Below, piece by piece: positions 1-9,043 of a DNA stretch of 64,000 nt. Position 1 is the first letter of the stretch. Each line of letters starts with the position of its first letter. The DNA is taken from NCBI RefSeq assembly GCF_003182155.1, contig NZ_QGTG01000001.1, forward strand, positions 1,794,991 to 1,858,990, given 5' to 3'. This DNA comes from Chitinophaga sp. S165 (lineage in GTDB: Bacteria; Bacteroidota; Bacteroidia; Chitinophagales; Chitinophagaceae). Both the position numbers and the translations under genes were made by a program. The notes beneath the pieces are model-generated. The model was not told the origin of the DNA. It worked only from the letters and a program-made list of their open reading frames with translations, and made no database searches.

Positions 1-2005
1 CAGAGACGTGATGTTTCGAAGCGAAAGTCCGGTCGAAGTTTAGTTGCGCACGTGCAGTGTACGATTGGGAGTTACCGCGTGTTTCGTACAGTTGTCCACC
101 GTCCGGAACATTTTTTATCAGCTCATTATTGATGACCTGCGCGGCATCGTTGATCATCCGTTTTGCATAGTAAGAGGCGGAGTTGTAATACTGCTTATTA
201 TAGCTGGTACCGCGTTCTGTCTGGTATTTCAGATCGAGAGTGAGCCCTTCGATAATCTTTGCTGTAAAGCCTCCCTGTACACGGAAGTAGTTCGACCAGT
301 ACGACAACTCGGCACGATCCATTTCTTCGAGCGGACGGTAGGTTTCATCATGCAGGCCCAGGTCAATGAGACGCTGGATCTCGTAAGCTGATTTTAGTTT
401 CGTGAAATCGGCTGCACTACCATCGGGATTGCGGATGATTTCGTAGGGCATATTCCAGTAAAACGATTCCGGGCTTTCGCGTTGATATTTTCCTTTACGG
501 ATGTTGGTGTTGGCGCCGATCTCGGCATCCAGCCAGCGGAACACTTTCAGGCGGTCTTTCAGCCCCACGTTGATGTCGTCGCTGTTCGTCCGCAAACCAT
601 ACCCGCTATTGCCGGTATAGTTCATCATCAGATTGTATTGGTGTATATCGTTGCCGCCACTGGCCGAAAAGGCGTGGCGTTGTTTTACATTGTTGCGCAT
701 GAAGAGGTCTTCGAGTTGACTTTGCCCATCCTGTGTTTTGAGCCTTTTCAGGGTCGCATCCAGTTCAGCCTGTGTAATGTAGCCTTGCTCCTGCTCATAA
801 AGGGCCTGCAGCACTTTAGAGTTGCCGGTACGCCGGATCTCGTCGGTGAAGCCGCGATGCCATTTATTAAAGAGTTCCTGCTGCAAATCCACCATCTGGG
901 AGGAATTGAGCAGGTTCAGATAACCGGCGTCGGGTTTGGCGGTGAAAAATACGCCGCTGCTAAAGGTAACCACCGGCTTCCTGCTGCTGCCGTGACGGGT
1001 GGTGATAGAGATCACACCATTGGCCGCACGGGTACCGTAAATAGAAGATGCGGCAGCATCTTTCATCACAGTCACGTTTACTACGTCGGCGGGGTTGATG
1101 TAGTTAAGGTCTCCTTCATAAGGAAATCCATCTACCACATATAAAGGTTGCTGGTTACCATATAACGTAGACAGGCCACGGATCGTAGGGATCCCGTTTT
1201 GCATGAAAAGCCCTGGCACGGTGCCTTCTAAACGGTCCATAATGCTGGTTTCCATCCTGGCGCTCAGTGTGGCTTCGGTAACAACACCAAACGAGCCGGT
1301 AGCGCGTTCTTTTGGGATAGACTGATAACCAGTGTTGGCAGTTACGTTCAATTCAGTCAGGGTGGAAGAAATGTGAGGCAATATGATGGTACCGGCGTTA
1401 CCGCTTTGCAGCATGGCGGCAGTAACGGCAATCTCTTTAGTTTGATAACCGATAAAGCTGATGCGCAGTACATTACCCGCATCTACCAGGAGGGAAAAAC
1501 TGCCGTTCATATCGGTGATGGCCGACCGGCCGCCGCCTCTTACCACTACGGTAGCACCGATCAATGGTACGCCCAGGCTATCTGTTACCCGTCCCGCCAC
1601 CGGCGCGGCTTTCGCGTTAGTGGCATCGTCGGGTACAGGACCGCTTTTACTATAAAGGAAAATCGTATTGTCGGTTACTTTATAATTGAAAGGCTGGTTT
1701 TTAACAATGAGGTCGAGGAAACTCAGTAGCGGCATGTTTTGTACAGAAACAGATACTGCGTTCGCTTGTTGCAGCAGGTCTGACTTTCCCCATACTACAT
1801 ACCCTGTTTGTTTTTTTATAACCGCGAATACCTGCTTCATGGGTATGTCCCTTCCCGAAAAAGTGATGGACTGGGAAAAGGTGTTGGCTGACACATGTAG
1901 ACAGAAAAAAAGTAGGAAGGCACTGGTTAGTTTCATCATCCGAAGCATTTTGGTTGGAAGCCGGCATGGCACACCCCCACGGCTCCAGTAAGCAGTTTTT
2001 TGCAT
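1..2005 (-). CDS. SusC/RagA-type TonB-dependent outer-membrane receptor with STN signalling domain (3' end outside window)
   Basis: Only the N-terminal ~668 residues are in the window; the barrel continues past the left edge. The protein starts MQKTAYWSRGG, a long basic pre-sequence, then a signal segment (MKLTSAFLLFFCLHVSANTFSQ region, about residues 24-45). An STN (secretin/TonB short N-terminal) domain follows at about 45-110, then a carboxypeptidase-regulatory-like beta-sandwich (about 130-210, ending in LRISFIGYQT) and a plug domain with LYVVDGFP and SSIYGTRAANGVISITT, hallmarks of SusC plugs. The STN domain means it probably signals to the FecR protein encoded just upstream, as FecA does. 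It imports an unknown oligomer, usually a glycan or peptide, with a SusD partner that would lie beyond the edge. ATG at 2005 was chosen because it gives the full pre-sequence; a later ATG at 1948 is possible. Family call is firm; substrate unknown. Confidence 0.93.
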   Translation of the reverse strand, partial: MQKTAYWSRGGVPCRLPTKMLRMMKLTSAFLLFFCLHVSANTFSQSITFSGRDIPMKQVFAVIKKQTGYVVWGKSDLLQQANAVSVSVQNMPLLSFLDLIVKNQPFNYKVTDNTIFLYSKSGPVPDDATNAKAAPVAGRVTDSLGVPLIGATVVVRGGGRSAITDMNGSFSLLVDAGNVLRISFIGYQTKEIAVTAAMLQSGNAGTIILPHISSTLTELNVTANTGYQSIPKERATGSFGVVTEATLSARMETSIMDRLEGTVPGLFMQNGIPTIRGLSTLYGNQQPLYVVDGFPYEGDLNYINPADVVNVTVMKDAAASSIYGTRAANGVISITTRHGSSRKPVVTFSSGVFFTAKPDAGYLNLLNSSQMVDLQQELFNKWHRGFTDEIRRTGNSKVLQALYEQEQGYITQAELDATLKRLKTQDGQSQLEDLFMRNNVKQRHAFSASGGNDIHQYNLMMNYTGNSGYGLRTNSDDINVGLKDRLKVFRWLDAEIGANTNIRKGKYQRESPESFYWNMPYEIIRNPDGSAADFTKLKSAYEIQRLIDLGLHDETYRPLEEMDRAELSYWSNYFRVQGGFTAKIIEGLTLDLKYQTERGTSYNKQYYNSASYYAKRMINDAAQVINNELIKNVPDGGQLYETRGNSQSYTARAQLNFDRTFASKHHVS

Positions 2006-2186
2006 AGATTTGCAACGTTTGGTTGTTAAAAATGAAGGTCTCGAAACCCGTTTTATAGCTACCAACGATCTTCCGGGAGTGTTTGCCGCACTTCCGGTTT
2101 CTTTTTGCCTGGCAGCCCGATCTTAGTTGATAAATTTCACTTCATGTTTACGATTTCAGTTGATATTAAGGCACAGGGAAAATATA

Positions 2187-3383
2187 TTATGGCATCACAA
2201 TCAGCTTACGGCCTTCCTCCAGCCGGAAGTGCACATCGGATCGCTCCAGTCCGTTCAATACGTCAGATAATTTCAGTTTGCGGCTCATCTCACCAAAAAA
2301 AACAATATCGGGCACATTGCCTTCGTACACCACTTCCAGATCGTACCACCGTTCCAGTTGGCGCATCATATCTTTTAAACCCACGCCGTCGAAATTAAAC
2401 AAGCCGTTTTTCCAGGCGATGGCTTTTTCCACGTTTGCATTGCTTTTTACATTGAAACTGCTGCCTGAGGCCTGCAATTGCTCACCCGGCTTTAACACCA
2501 CAGCACCATTGGTTCTGCCTGTCTGCGATATTTTTACCCCGCCATTCACCAGCGTGGTATAACTGTTTCTGTCGTTGGTATAGGCGTTGATGTTGAAGGC
2601 GGTACCTAATACTTCCAGGTTGATCCTGTCCGGCACATTCACGCGGAATGGCTGTTGGGCATTGGCGGCTACCTCAAAGTACGCTTCGCCTGTAAATTCC
2701 ACCGTTCTGCCGGCGCCTTTGAACGCCACCGGAAACCGTAGCGAGCTGCTGGCATTGAGCCATACTTTGGTACCGTCTGGCAGGGTAATGGTAAACTGCC
2801 TTCCTTTGGCCGTAGTAACGGTATTGTATTGCACGGCCCCCGCTCCTGCCTGTTCCGGCGTGTATTGCAGATCGCCGTTGTGCAGTACCACGGTGGCGCC
2901 GTTCTGCCGGGTAATGACGCCATTACCGGCGCTGTCCAGTACCAGCTGCGAACCATCGGCTAGTGTAAGTATTGCGCCGGTTTGTCCGGGCGCCACGTCC
3001 AGCGAAGCGTTACGCACCATTTGGCGTACGGGCTGTGGGGTGTTCCGGTTAAGATACCAGGTCCCTGCCGCGATCACGACCACGGCTGCTACTGCCCACC
3101 ACCACTTATGGAGGTAGTGCACGCGTGTTTCCTGTGGTGCAATAGGATCGGCGGGTAGTTTGTCCGACCGCAGGATCTGATCGGCCACCTGGCGCCACTG
3201 TTGGGAATTGTAGGCAGGAGGCTCCTGACTGCCATGAACTTCCAACCAGCTTTCCGCATCGTCGATCAAGACGCCGGAGTCGTCGCTGTCCACCAGGCCG
3301 GTAAGCTCGTCCAGTTCCTCCGGCGTAGCAGTGCGGCTGGCCAGGCGTTCCAGTAAATATGTTAATCGGGCGTTTGGTTCCAT
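2187..3383 (-). CDS. FecR-family anti-sigma factor / signal transducer
   Basis: A 398-residue inner-membrane anti-sigma factor that would hold the adjacent ECF sigma factor and release it when the STN-domain receptor is loaded. An N-terminal cytoplasmic region of about 90 residues begins MEPNARLTYLLERLASRTAT, typical of Bacteroidota FecR proteins. It is followed by one transmembrane helix (about 93-111, KWWWAVAAVVVIAAGTWYLN), a periplasmic FecR domain with LPDGTKVWLNASSSLRFP at about 200-220, and a C-terminal DUF4974-like domain (WKNGLFNFDG...LERWYDLEVVYEG). The frame is open upstream to 3434, but the extra 17 residues are not family-like and ATG 3383 gives the usual N-terminus. It lies between the sigma gene (107-nt gap) and the receptor (182-nt gap), all on the minus strand, the standard order of such cassettes. 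Confidence 0.95.
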   Translation of the reverse strand: MEPNARLTYLLERLASRTATPEELDELTGLVDSDDSGVLIDDAESWLEVHGSQEPPAYNSQQWRQVADQILRSDKLPADPIAPQETRVHYLHKWWWAVAAVVVIAAGTWYLNRNTPQPVRQMVRNASLDVAPGQTGAILTLADGSQLVLDSAGNGVITRQNGATVVLHNGDLQYTPEQAGAGAVQYNTVTTAKGRQFTITLPDGTKVWLNASSSLRFPVAFKGAGRTVEFTGEAYFEVAANAQQPFRVNVPDRINLEVLGTAFNINAYTNDRNSYTTLVNGGVKISQTGRTNGAVVLKPGEQLQASGSSFNVKSNANVEKAIAWKNGLFNFDGVGLKDMMRQLERWYDLEVVYEGNVPDIVFFGEMSRKLKLSDVLNGLERSDVHFRLEEGRKLIVMP

Positions 3384-3489
3384 TATAATGGGGAGTAAAT
3401 GATCGAGTGATGACTCCCTATCTATACCAGACAATCGGGAAGACGATTGGTACCGAAAAAAAGCAAAGTTTTTTTCGACGCGGGTATAT

Positions 3490-4080
3490 TTAGTAGAGGA
3501 AGTCTAATAAAAGCAGGACAAACAGCGGGTAGCCGCTCTTTTTCAATGAGGTGCGGATGTTCCTGAGTGCCATGACCATCAGATTTTTGACGGTGCTGAC
3601 AGCCAGGTCCATATGCCCGGCAATCTCGCTGATGCTAAGCGCCTGTTCGCGGCTCAGACGGTACACCTGCCGCTGTTTTTCGGGGAGTTGCTGCACGGCG
3701 GCATTCACCATAGCCAGCAGCTGGCGAAACTCCACGATATCCGCCGTTTTCCCGGTACTTTCTTTTTGCAGCCCCACGGCGTCTATTACCTTGTCGTGAA
3801 TAGACTGCCTGCGCACATGGTTTACGGCGCGGTAAAAGCATATCTTTTTGATCCAGGCGGCCGGTTGGGCAACGTCGCTCAACTGGTCACGCGAGAGCCA
3901 TACTTTCAGGAAGGTGTCCTGCACCAGGTCGTCGGCCACAGCTACAGAGCCAGTAATACGTGCTGCCATGGCCTGAAGGCGGGGTGCGTACAGTTCCACC
4001 AGCTGGCTAAACGCGGCTTCGTCTCCGGCGGCAATACGCCGGTAAAGTTCAGGAGCATCAATAAGTTGTCCGTCGTTCAA
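3490..4080 (-). CDS. ECF-type RNA polymerase sigma-70 factor
   Basis: A 196-residue extracytoplasmic-function sigma factor. Region 2 (about 10-75) contains DDLVQDTFLKVW, the core-binding helix, and region 4 (about 125-178) has LPEKQRQVYRLSREQALSISEIA followed by STVKNLM, a helix-turn-helix. The C-terminus is unusually hydrophobic (YPLFVLLLLDFLY) but short. The first family-like codon is TTG at 4080 (TTGAACGACGGA). No in-frame ATG exists upstream before a stop, and the next Met is deep inside region 2, so a TTG start is the best reading. It heads the sigma/FecR/SusC cassette and presumably autoregulates it when the receptor binds its ligand. Confidence 0.93.
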   Translation of the reverse strand: MNDGQLIDAPELYRRIAAGDEAAFSQLVELYAPRLQAMAARITGSVAVADDLVQDTFLKVWLSRDQLSDVAQPAAWIKKICFYRAVNHVRRQSIHDKVIDAVGLQKESTGKTADIVEFRQLLAMVNAAVQQLPEKQRQVYRLSREQALSISEIAGHMDLAVSTVKNLMVMALRNIRTSLKKSGYPLFVLLLLDFLY

Positions 4081-4095
4081 TAAACCAATATTAAA

Positions 4096-4206
4096 ATGGA
4101 AGATGTTGCATTACCCGTGGGAGAAAACGAATGGTATGAAAAGATTTTGATTGAAACAGGAGCGAATTTCTATAAAATCTATGGGAAATGCAAGGTTGGG
4201 TTGTAA
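4096..4206 (+). pseudogene. Short coding-like fragment, 36 codons, unknown
   Basis: ATG to TAA frame reading MEDVALPVGENEWYEKILIE then TGANFYKIYGKCKVGL. The residue composition is protein-like (balanced charge, aromatic residues, no low complexity), but there is no recognisable family. It lies between the divergent sigma gene and the 4336 gene, with an in-frame stop just upstream at 4081. It is either a small gene or the tail of a decayed one; I cannot tell which. Confidence 0.3.
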
Positions 4207-4284
4207 GCACAGGAAATGAGCAGTGTTACCGGCGGCGCCAGCTGTTAATGTTAACCCTATGCTCAAAATACAAACTACTTGGTA

Positions 4285-4315
4285 TTGTTGCGTGATTTTT
4301 AAACGGATAAATTTG
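4285..4315 (+). promoter_or_regulatory. Bacteroidota-type promoter for the 4336 gene
   Basis: TTG at 4285-4287 and TAAATTTG at 4308-4315, a perfect TAnnTTTG -7 element, separated by 20 nt as in the Bacteroidota sigma-ABfr consensus. The ATG at 4336 lies 20 nt downstream. Confidence 0.6.
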
Positions 4316-4335
4316 ATCCATTAAACACCCCATGT

Positions 4336-5541
4336 ATGTTCAATTCAGTTGTTCTAGAAGTAGCAGTCGGAATAGTCTTCGTATATATTTGGGTCAGCAT
4401 GATCTGTACTGCTCTACGTGAAGCCATTGAGACGTTCACCAAGACCCGTGCGGCGTACCTGGAAAGAGGCATACGCGAATTACTCCACGACACGAAAGCA
4501 GAGAATATAGTCAAGAGCTTTTTTGAGCATCCGATGATCAATTGCCTGTATTCATCTGGTTATAAGCCTGGAAAAAAAAATAACGAGCCAAGATTACTGG
4601 AAAATGGGAAGAACCTTCCCTCCTATATTCCTTCTAAAAATTTTGCGTTGGCCTTAATGGATATTGCCGCGCGGGGCACTAAAAATAGTGTCGTTAGCAG
4701 CGATCCAAATTCCGCAGAAATGTCAATAGCATCTATCCGGGCGAACATCTTAAATATTCAGAACGTACCCGTACAAAGGGCCGTGCTGACCGCGTTAGAT
4801 AGTGCGCAGGGAGATCTGGACCGTTTGCAGCAAAATCTTGAGAAGTGGTTTGATAGCAGTATGGACAGAGTATCCGGCTGGTACAAACGCTCGACCCAGT
4901 GGATCCTGTTCTTTATTGGCTTAACCGTGGCCGTTGGATTAAATATAAACACAATAAAGATCGCAGATTATCTATTTCAAAATGATGATGTAAGAAAATT
5001 AATTGTGATGCAGGCAGAAAATGCCACAAAGGATTCAACATTCACGAAACAAAATTTCGAGCAGGCTAAAGCAGGACTGACGGCACTTAAATTGCCTATA
5101 GGATGGGGAAATGGGATCAATCCGGACGGAGGCAATGATAACGTTGGTTCGCAGGATTGGTGGAAAAAACTGCCCATATATATTTTGGGCTGGCTGCTGA
5201 CAGCCCTGGCAGCAACACTTGGCGCTCCTTTCTGGTTCGATATGCTCAACAAAATAATGGTGATCAGAGGTACGGTTAAACCTGCTGAGAAGAGCGGCGA
5301 AGAAGGATCTGAAGACCGAAAAACCGATAAGCCAAATATTGTTACCATTCAAATGCCTGGAGGAAATGGCGCTACTAACGGCAACGTTGCTAAGTCGATC
5401 GCCGGCAATGCAAATAGACCTGATCTGGAAGGAGGCGCTGTGTTAGATATGGAAAGTGATATTGATAACTGTCTGTTGGAAACGAGCACCGTTACATCAG
5501 ATGAAGACTTACCAAAAGCAGAAGGAGGAATTTCAAAATGA
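4336..5541 (+). CDS. Three-helix membrane protein of unknown function, coupled to a peptidoglycan amidase
   Basis: A 401-residue protein with an N-terminal hydrophobic helix (about 5-25), a soluble mixed region (30-180) that includes an amphipathic, possibly coiled-coil stretch at 145-185, and two further membrane helices (about 189-206 and 280-298). The last runs into GAPFWFDMLNKIMVIRGT, which looks like a conserved signature. A charged, disordered C-terminal tail of about 90 residues (EKSGEEGSEDRKTDK, Gly/Asn-rich) follows. The stop overlaps the start of the downstream amidase (ATGA at 5538-5541), so the two are translationally coupled and probably act together at the envelope. A holin-like, anchoring or export role is possible, but nothing in the sequence proves one. 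I do not recognise a named family with confidence. Confidence 0.75.
   Translation: MFNSVVLEVAVGIVFVYIWVSMICTALREAIETFTKTRAAYLERGIRELLHDTKAENIVKSFFEHPMINCLYSSGYKPGKKNNEPRLLENGKNLPSYIPSKNFALALMDIAARGTKNSVVSSDPNSAEMSIASIRANILNIQNVPVQRAVLTALDSAQGDLDRLQQNLEKWFDSSMDRVSGWYKRSTQWILFFIGLTVAVGLNINTIKIADYLFQNDDVRKLIVMQAENATKDSTFTKQNFEQAKAGLTALKLPIGWGNGINPDGGNDNVGSQDWWKKLPIYILGWLLTALAATLGAPFWFDMLNKIMVIRGTVKPAEKSGEEGSEDRKTDKPNIVTIQMPGGNGATNGNVAKSIAGNANRPDLEGGAVLDMESDIDNCLLETSTVTSDEDLPKAEGGISK
5521..5530 (+). promoter_or_regulatory. Strong Shine-Dalgarno inside the upstream gene
   Basis: GAAGGAGGAA ends 7 nt before the amidase ATG at 5538. A near-perfect Shine-Dalgarno is unusual in Bacteroidota and supports independent or coupled initiation on the amidase. 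Confidence 0.6.
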
Positions 5542-6338
5542 TACGTGAACTAATATGGTTACCGGCCGTCCTTAAAAATGCCGGACTTAAAATCGCCCTC
5601 GTTGATGGATGGGAAGAAAGAGGAGCAGCAATGGGTACTGTACTCGGCGTCCTTTGTCATCATACGGCAGGCCCCCGAACAGGTAATATGCCTAGCCTGA
5701 ATACGCTTCTCAAAGGCAACGGAAAGACTCCAGGCCCCCTGGCCCAACTGGGCCTGGGAAGAGATGGGACTTTCTATGTAGTAGCTGCAGGAAAGTGTAA
5801 TCATGCCGGAGCAGGTATATGGCAAGGCATTAGCAATGGCAACACCCACTTCATTGGTATCGAAGCTGAAAATACCGGGCTGGCGAACGATTTCCCCTGG
5901 CCGGAAGTACAACTGGACGCATATCAACGTGGAGTCGCGGCCATCTTGAAACATATTGGCAAGGGCGCTAATTTCTGCGCCGGCCACAAGGAGTATGCAC
6001 TTCCTAAAGGACGTAAGCCAGATCCCGACATTAACATGAATGAATTCCGTCAAAGGGTCTCTGATATTCTTAACAGCACTACCCCACCGGTCTTAATTCC
6101 CGTTGAAGAGCCAGCCGCGCCTGACGGTACTCCCGGAAGAAAAACTATCCGGCGCGGAGACCGTGGCGAGTTAGTCAAAGTTATTCAGTCAAGACTTGGT
6201 CTTGTACAGGATGGAGATTTCGGGCCTAAAACCGAAGCGGCTGTACGCCAGTTCCAAAGGGAACATCAACTTGTCCCTGACGGAATTGTAGGCCCAAAAT
6301 CATGGCAGGTATTGGATACGGTTCCAGCACTTGTGTAA
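5538..6338 (+). CDS. N-acetylmuramoyl-L-alanine amidase with C-terminal peptidoglycan-binding domain
   Basis: A 266-residue peptidoglycan hydrolase predicted to cut the bond between N-acetylmuramic acid and L-alanine. Residues ~20-178 form an Amidase_2/PGRP fold: zinc ligand candidates are the HH pair at 41-42 (VLCHHTAG) and H150 (CAGHKEY), with K157/K160 and D162 in the PKGRKPDPD motif near the expected catalytic/zinc position. Residues ~205-260 are a PG_binding_1 domain (RRGDRGELVKVIQSRLG...GDFGPKTEAAVRQFQ...VPDGIVGPKSW). There is no signal peptide, as in phage endolysins and some contact-delivered effectors, so export would need the upstream membrane protein or lysis. Overlaps that gene by 4 nt. 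A phage origin is possible, but no phage structural genes are nearby. Confidence 0.9.
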   Translation: MIRELIWLPAVLKNAGLKIALVDGWEERGAAMGTVLGVLCHHTAGPRTGNMPSLNTLLKGNGKTPGPLAQLGLGRDGTFYVVAAGKCNHAGAGIWQGISNGNTHFIGIEAENTGLANDFPWPEVQLDAYQRGVAAILKHIGKGANFCAGHKEYALPKGRKPDPDINMNEFRQRVSDILNSTTPPVLIPVEEPAAPDGTPGRKTIRRGDRGELVKVIQSRLGLVQDGDFGPKTEAAVRQFQREHQLVPDGIVGPKSWQVLDTVPALV

Positions 6339-6347
6339 ACAGGTCGG

Positions 6348-6370
6348 GGCGTTCATATTGAACGCCTTTT
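6348..6370 (+). terminator. Rho-independent terminator after the amidase
   Basis: GGCGTTCA / TGAACGCC 8-bp perfect stem with a TAT loop, followed immediately by TTTT. Ten nt past the amidase stop. Confidence 0.8.
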
Positions 6371-6416
6371 CTTCTATTTAGAGAGGCCACTAGTGCGATT
6401 TTTACAATATTGTCTT

Positions 6417-6845
6417 CTATTTAACTATTTCACTCACCAAAATAATAGGGCTGACATTGGTATAGTTTACAAAATCTGCACGAAGCGCATCCCTATGTGG
6501 AGCGACAGCCGCTTGATATTCATCTAAGCTTTTTACATAAAATGTACCAATAGCCATAAAAGGTAAAGGTTGATTTGGGATACCGCTTGATAGCCCCTTT
6601 TCAATAGTATACTTAACCAGATTCGATCCTAAATAACCCGCCACCATAGGCATGTGCTTAGTTTCATAGTACTCCATATTGAAGGTTTTGCCTTCGGCAT
6701 AAGGGTACATGACGGAGATCTTAATTATCCCTTTTTCAGTAACAGTAATGTTCTGTTTTTCAGATTTTTCAGATTGCTTTTCCTGACTAAATGCAACAAC
6801 ACAATTAGTAAAAAGCAAAAACGATAACATTAGCTTAAGCTTCAT
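6417..6845 (-). CDS. Exported EthD-domain protein
   Basis: A 142-residue protein with a signal peptide (MKLKLMLSFLLFTNCVVAFSQ) and an EthD/dimeric alpha-beta barrel domain: IKISVMYPYAEGKTFNMEYY, then TKHMPMVAGYLG around the conserved HMP, and ending with a beta strand (VSPIILVSEIVK). EthD proteins are small ferredoxin-like dimers, some linked to ring or ether degradation; the exact role of secreted ones is unknown. The frame is open up to 6908, but ATG 6845 begins exactly at the signal peptide. Monocistronic, convergent with the amidase gene. Confidence 0.8.
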   Translation of the reverse strand: MKLKLMLSFLLFTNCVVAFSQEKQSEKSEKQNITVTEKGIIKISVMYPYAEGKTFNMEYYETKHMPMVAGYLGSNLVKYTIEKGLSSGIPNQPLPFMAIGTFYVKSLDEYQAAVAPHRDALRADFVNYTNVSPIILVSEIVK

Positions 6846-6981
6846 GTCAGTTAACTTTAGGTGAAGAAGTGGGGGTAAAATGTCACTAATAAAGTTAATG
6901 AAAAACAAGGTATACTTATAAAGTTGGCCGAAGAATCAGGCCGTATCTCCCATTCCTGCAACATATTAATTATAACAAGAT

Positions 6982-7008
6982 AAAAAAAGAAGGTGTCTTT
7001 TGACACCC
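6982..7008 (-). terminator. Terminator of the T9SS cargo gene at 7031
   Basis: On the minus strand GGTGTC-AAAA-GACACC followed by TTCTTTTTTTA, about 20 nt past the stop of the 608-residue gene. Confidence 0.75.
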
Positions 7009-7030
7009 TCTTACTTCGATCAGATAGTCC

Positions 7031-8857
7031 TTAGTTCTTCATTATTCTAAAGATCTCGTTTTTATTATTATCGCCTACCTGGATAAAATACAAACCGGAA
7101 GGAAGGCCATCGAGTGACAGTGTTTTCCTGCTGTTGTCAGTGATCTCAATAGTCTTCAGCAAGCGCATATCAGGACCAAATACTTTCGCCATCACTTTAG
7201 ACGTGATAGGTTTACTGTATTCGATAAAGACGTAGTTGCTGGCTGGGTTAGGATAAATGCTCACGGTTTCCGGTTTAGCTACCGGCGCCACTTTGTTGAG
7301 TGCCGTAGTCGGTGCGGCTATCCGTTGTTCTATCACACCACTCTTTAGTGCATCGTATGCGTTGATGTTGAACTGACCACAGAGCAGTTTTGGATATACT
7401 TTCTGGAACAGGATATATTTCTCTGCGTAAGGTTTAAAAGAGAGCGCTATCGGTGATACCCCAAGTTGTTTAGGACTGAAATTGATGATGCTTACCGGCG
7501 GCTGGTGCAATTTGATACACTGCTGGCTGGTGGTGCTGAGATCACGGAGAAGCACGTTGGTAAACGTACTGGCGTTGCTGGGATTACTGATAATGTAATT
7601 GGCGTTGGCCAGTATCGCGAACTTGTCTTTGCCTGCTGCTTTTATTTCGAGCCCATACCTTTCGGTGTAGCTGGCCGTTTGCGGGAAGGTACTGAACTCC
7701 ACGAGCCCCAGAGAACCAGGCACGTAGCGCAGCTGCAGGAAGAATACCTCTTTGCTTACGGCAGTGTAGTAGCTGGTGGTGAAACCTGTCAGATACAGGA
7801 AGTAGCTTTCGTTGCCCAGGTTGCGGATTACGAGATCATTGGATTCTTCTGTGCCGGCATCTCCAACATGGAAGGAACCTATGATGCCGCCGTTTTCTCT
7901 TACGTCCAGTATCAGTACCTGTCTGTTAGGCGCGCCGGTGGGGGCTGTAACATCGGTGAAGCCGGAGATGAAGAAGGCATCGTTACCGGCAATGTTGGTA
8001 CGTTTCACGATCTTGGTACCAGCAGATTCTGTGGTGGCCCCGAGATAAGCGAAACCATTAACAGGGATGCCGGTTGGCTGGAGGCGAAGGAAGAGCACCT
8101 GGCGTGGACCACCAAAGCCGCTTGTACACAGCTCTACATAGCCCGTCAGGATGATGTTGTTATCGGTGGCTTCTGTCAGGGCCAGGGCGTTGGCGTTGCA
8201 GGTGAAGCTGGTGGAGTACTGGTAGTTCCAAACGATGGTACCGGCATTGGTGAGACGGGTTGCCAGTATATTGATCTGCTGACCTGCCGGTGCGGGGCTG
8301 TAACGGCCAGCAATAATCACGTCTCCGTTAGCAGCTTCAATAAGATCATTGTACTCAATAAGCGCGTTCGCATTGGCAGTAGTAACCGCAGAGAAGTGCA
8401 GCTTCTGCACCCAGATAGGGTTCAGCAGCTGATCCAGGCGGATGAGTACCGGTGTAGAGTACACGGGGATGCCATTGATCAGGTTAAGGGACTGGATCAC
8501 GTGGCCTAAAAGATAGTAACCTTTACCGCTTTTCATGCGGAAGATCTTCTTTGGAAGCAAGGACGGCAACAGCTTACCGGGTTGTGGAACCACATGTTCA
8601 GAGATGAAGTTCCCATTGGCATCAAACTGATCGAGCGATAAAGAACTTTTCGTGGAATCCTGATAGACGTTAGCACTCCATAACAGAAAGGCTTGTGGCG
8701 CTGAAGCCAGCAATGGCGTGTCTACGACGAAACTTGCTGCTTTGTAGTGGAATTTCAATGCGAAGGTGTTGTAATACTGCTGATCCGCATTTTGTGCCTG
8801 TGTGGTGCTTAAACCAATAAGCCAGGCGATGATAGCCAGGTATAAATGTTTGCTCAT
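7031..8857 (-). CDS. Large secreted protein with T9SS type A sorting domain
   Basis: A 608-residue protein with an N-terminal signal peptide (MSKHLYLAIIAWLIGLSTTQAQ). A beta-rich, possibly propeller-like body follows with repeating ILTGYVEL / IIAGRYSPA / FISGFTDV / LYLTGFTTS strands, spaced about every 50-60 residues. From about 530 there is a classic Por secretion C-terminal sorting domain (VSIYPNPASNYVFIEYS...LPSGLYFIQVG...FRIMKN). The body resembles large secreted beta-propeller proteins of unknown role; no catalytic motif is evident. The protein would be exported by Sec, then by the type IX system to the cell surface. Followed by its own terminator. Confidence 0.85.
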   Translation of the reverse strand: MSKHLYLAIIAWLIGLSTTQAQNADQQYYNTFALKFHYKAASFVVDTPLLASAPQAFLLWSANVYQDSTKSSLSLDQFDANGNFISEHVVPQPGKLLPSLLPKKIFRMKSGKGYYLLGHVIQSLNLINGIPVYSTPVLIRLDQLLNPIWVQKLHFSAVTTANANALIEYNDLIEAANGDVIIAGRYSPAPAGQQINILATRLTNAGTIVWNYQYSTSFTCNANALALTEATDNNIILTGYVELCTSGFGGPRQVLFLRLQPTGIPVNGFAYLGATTESAGTKIVKRTNIAGNDAFFISGFTDVTAPTGAPNRQVLILDVRENGGIIGSFHVGDAGTEESNDLVIRNLGNESYFLYLTGFTTSYYTAVSKEVFFLQLRYVPGSLGLVEFSTFPQTASYTERYGLEIKAAGKDKFAILANANYIISNPSNASTFTNVLLRDLSTTSQQCIKLHQPPVSIINFSPKQLGVSPIALSFKPYAEKYILFQKVYPKLLCGQFNINAYDALKSGVIEQRIAAPTTALNKVAPVAKPETVSIYPNPASNYVFIEYSKPITSKVMAKVFGPDMRLLKTIEITDNSRKTLSLDGLPSGLYFIQVGDNNKNEIFRIMKN

Positions 8858-9043
8858 GTGGGATAGTTTAAAGTTAACAAAAGGGTTATCGTAAAAGGGG
8901 TGACAAAATATCAGTGAAAAGATAAGCAGACAAGCCTGTAACGGACATGCAGTCGCCCGTTAAATAGCCTGTATGATAGATGCCGCCGAAAGCAACACAA
9001 AGGATTGCATAATTTGAGCAGGATCGTTAACTTGTCCTAAAAT

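Noticed and set aside
482..1144. 220-codon plus-strand frame opposite the SusC receptor
   Set aside because: Shadow of a clearly coding minus-strand SusC plug and barrel region.
7466..8509. 347-codon plus-strand frame opposite the T9SS gene
   Set aside because: Antisense shadow: the minus-strand gene has a signal peptide and sorting domain, while this frame shows no domain pattern.
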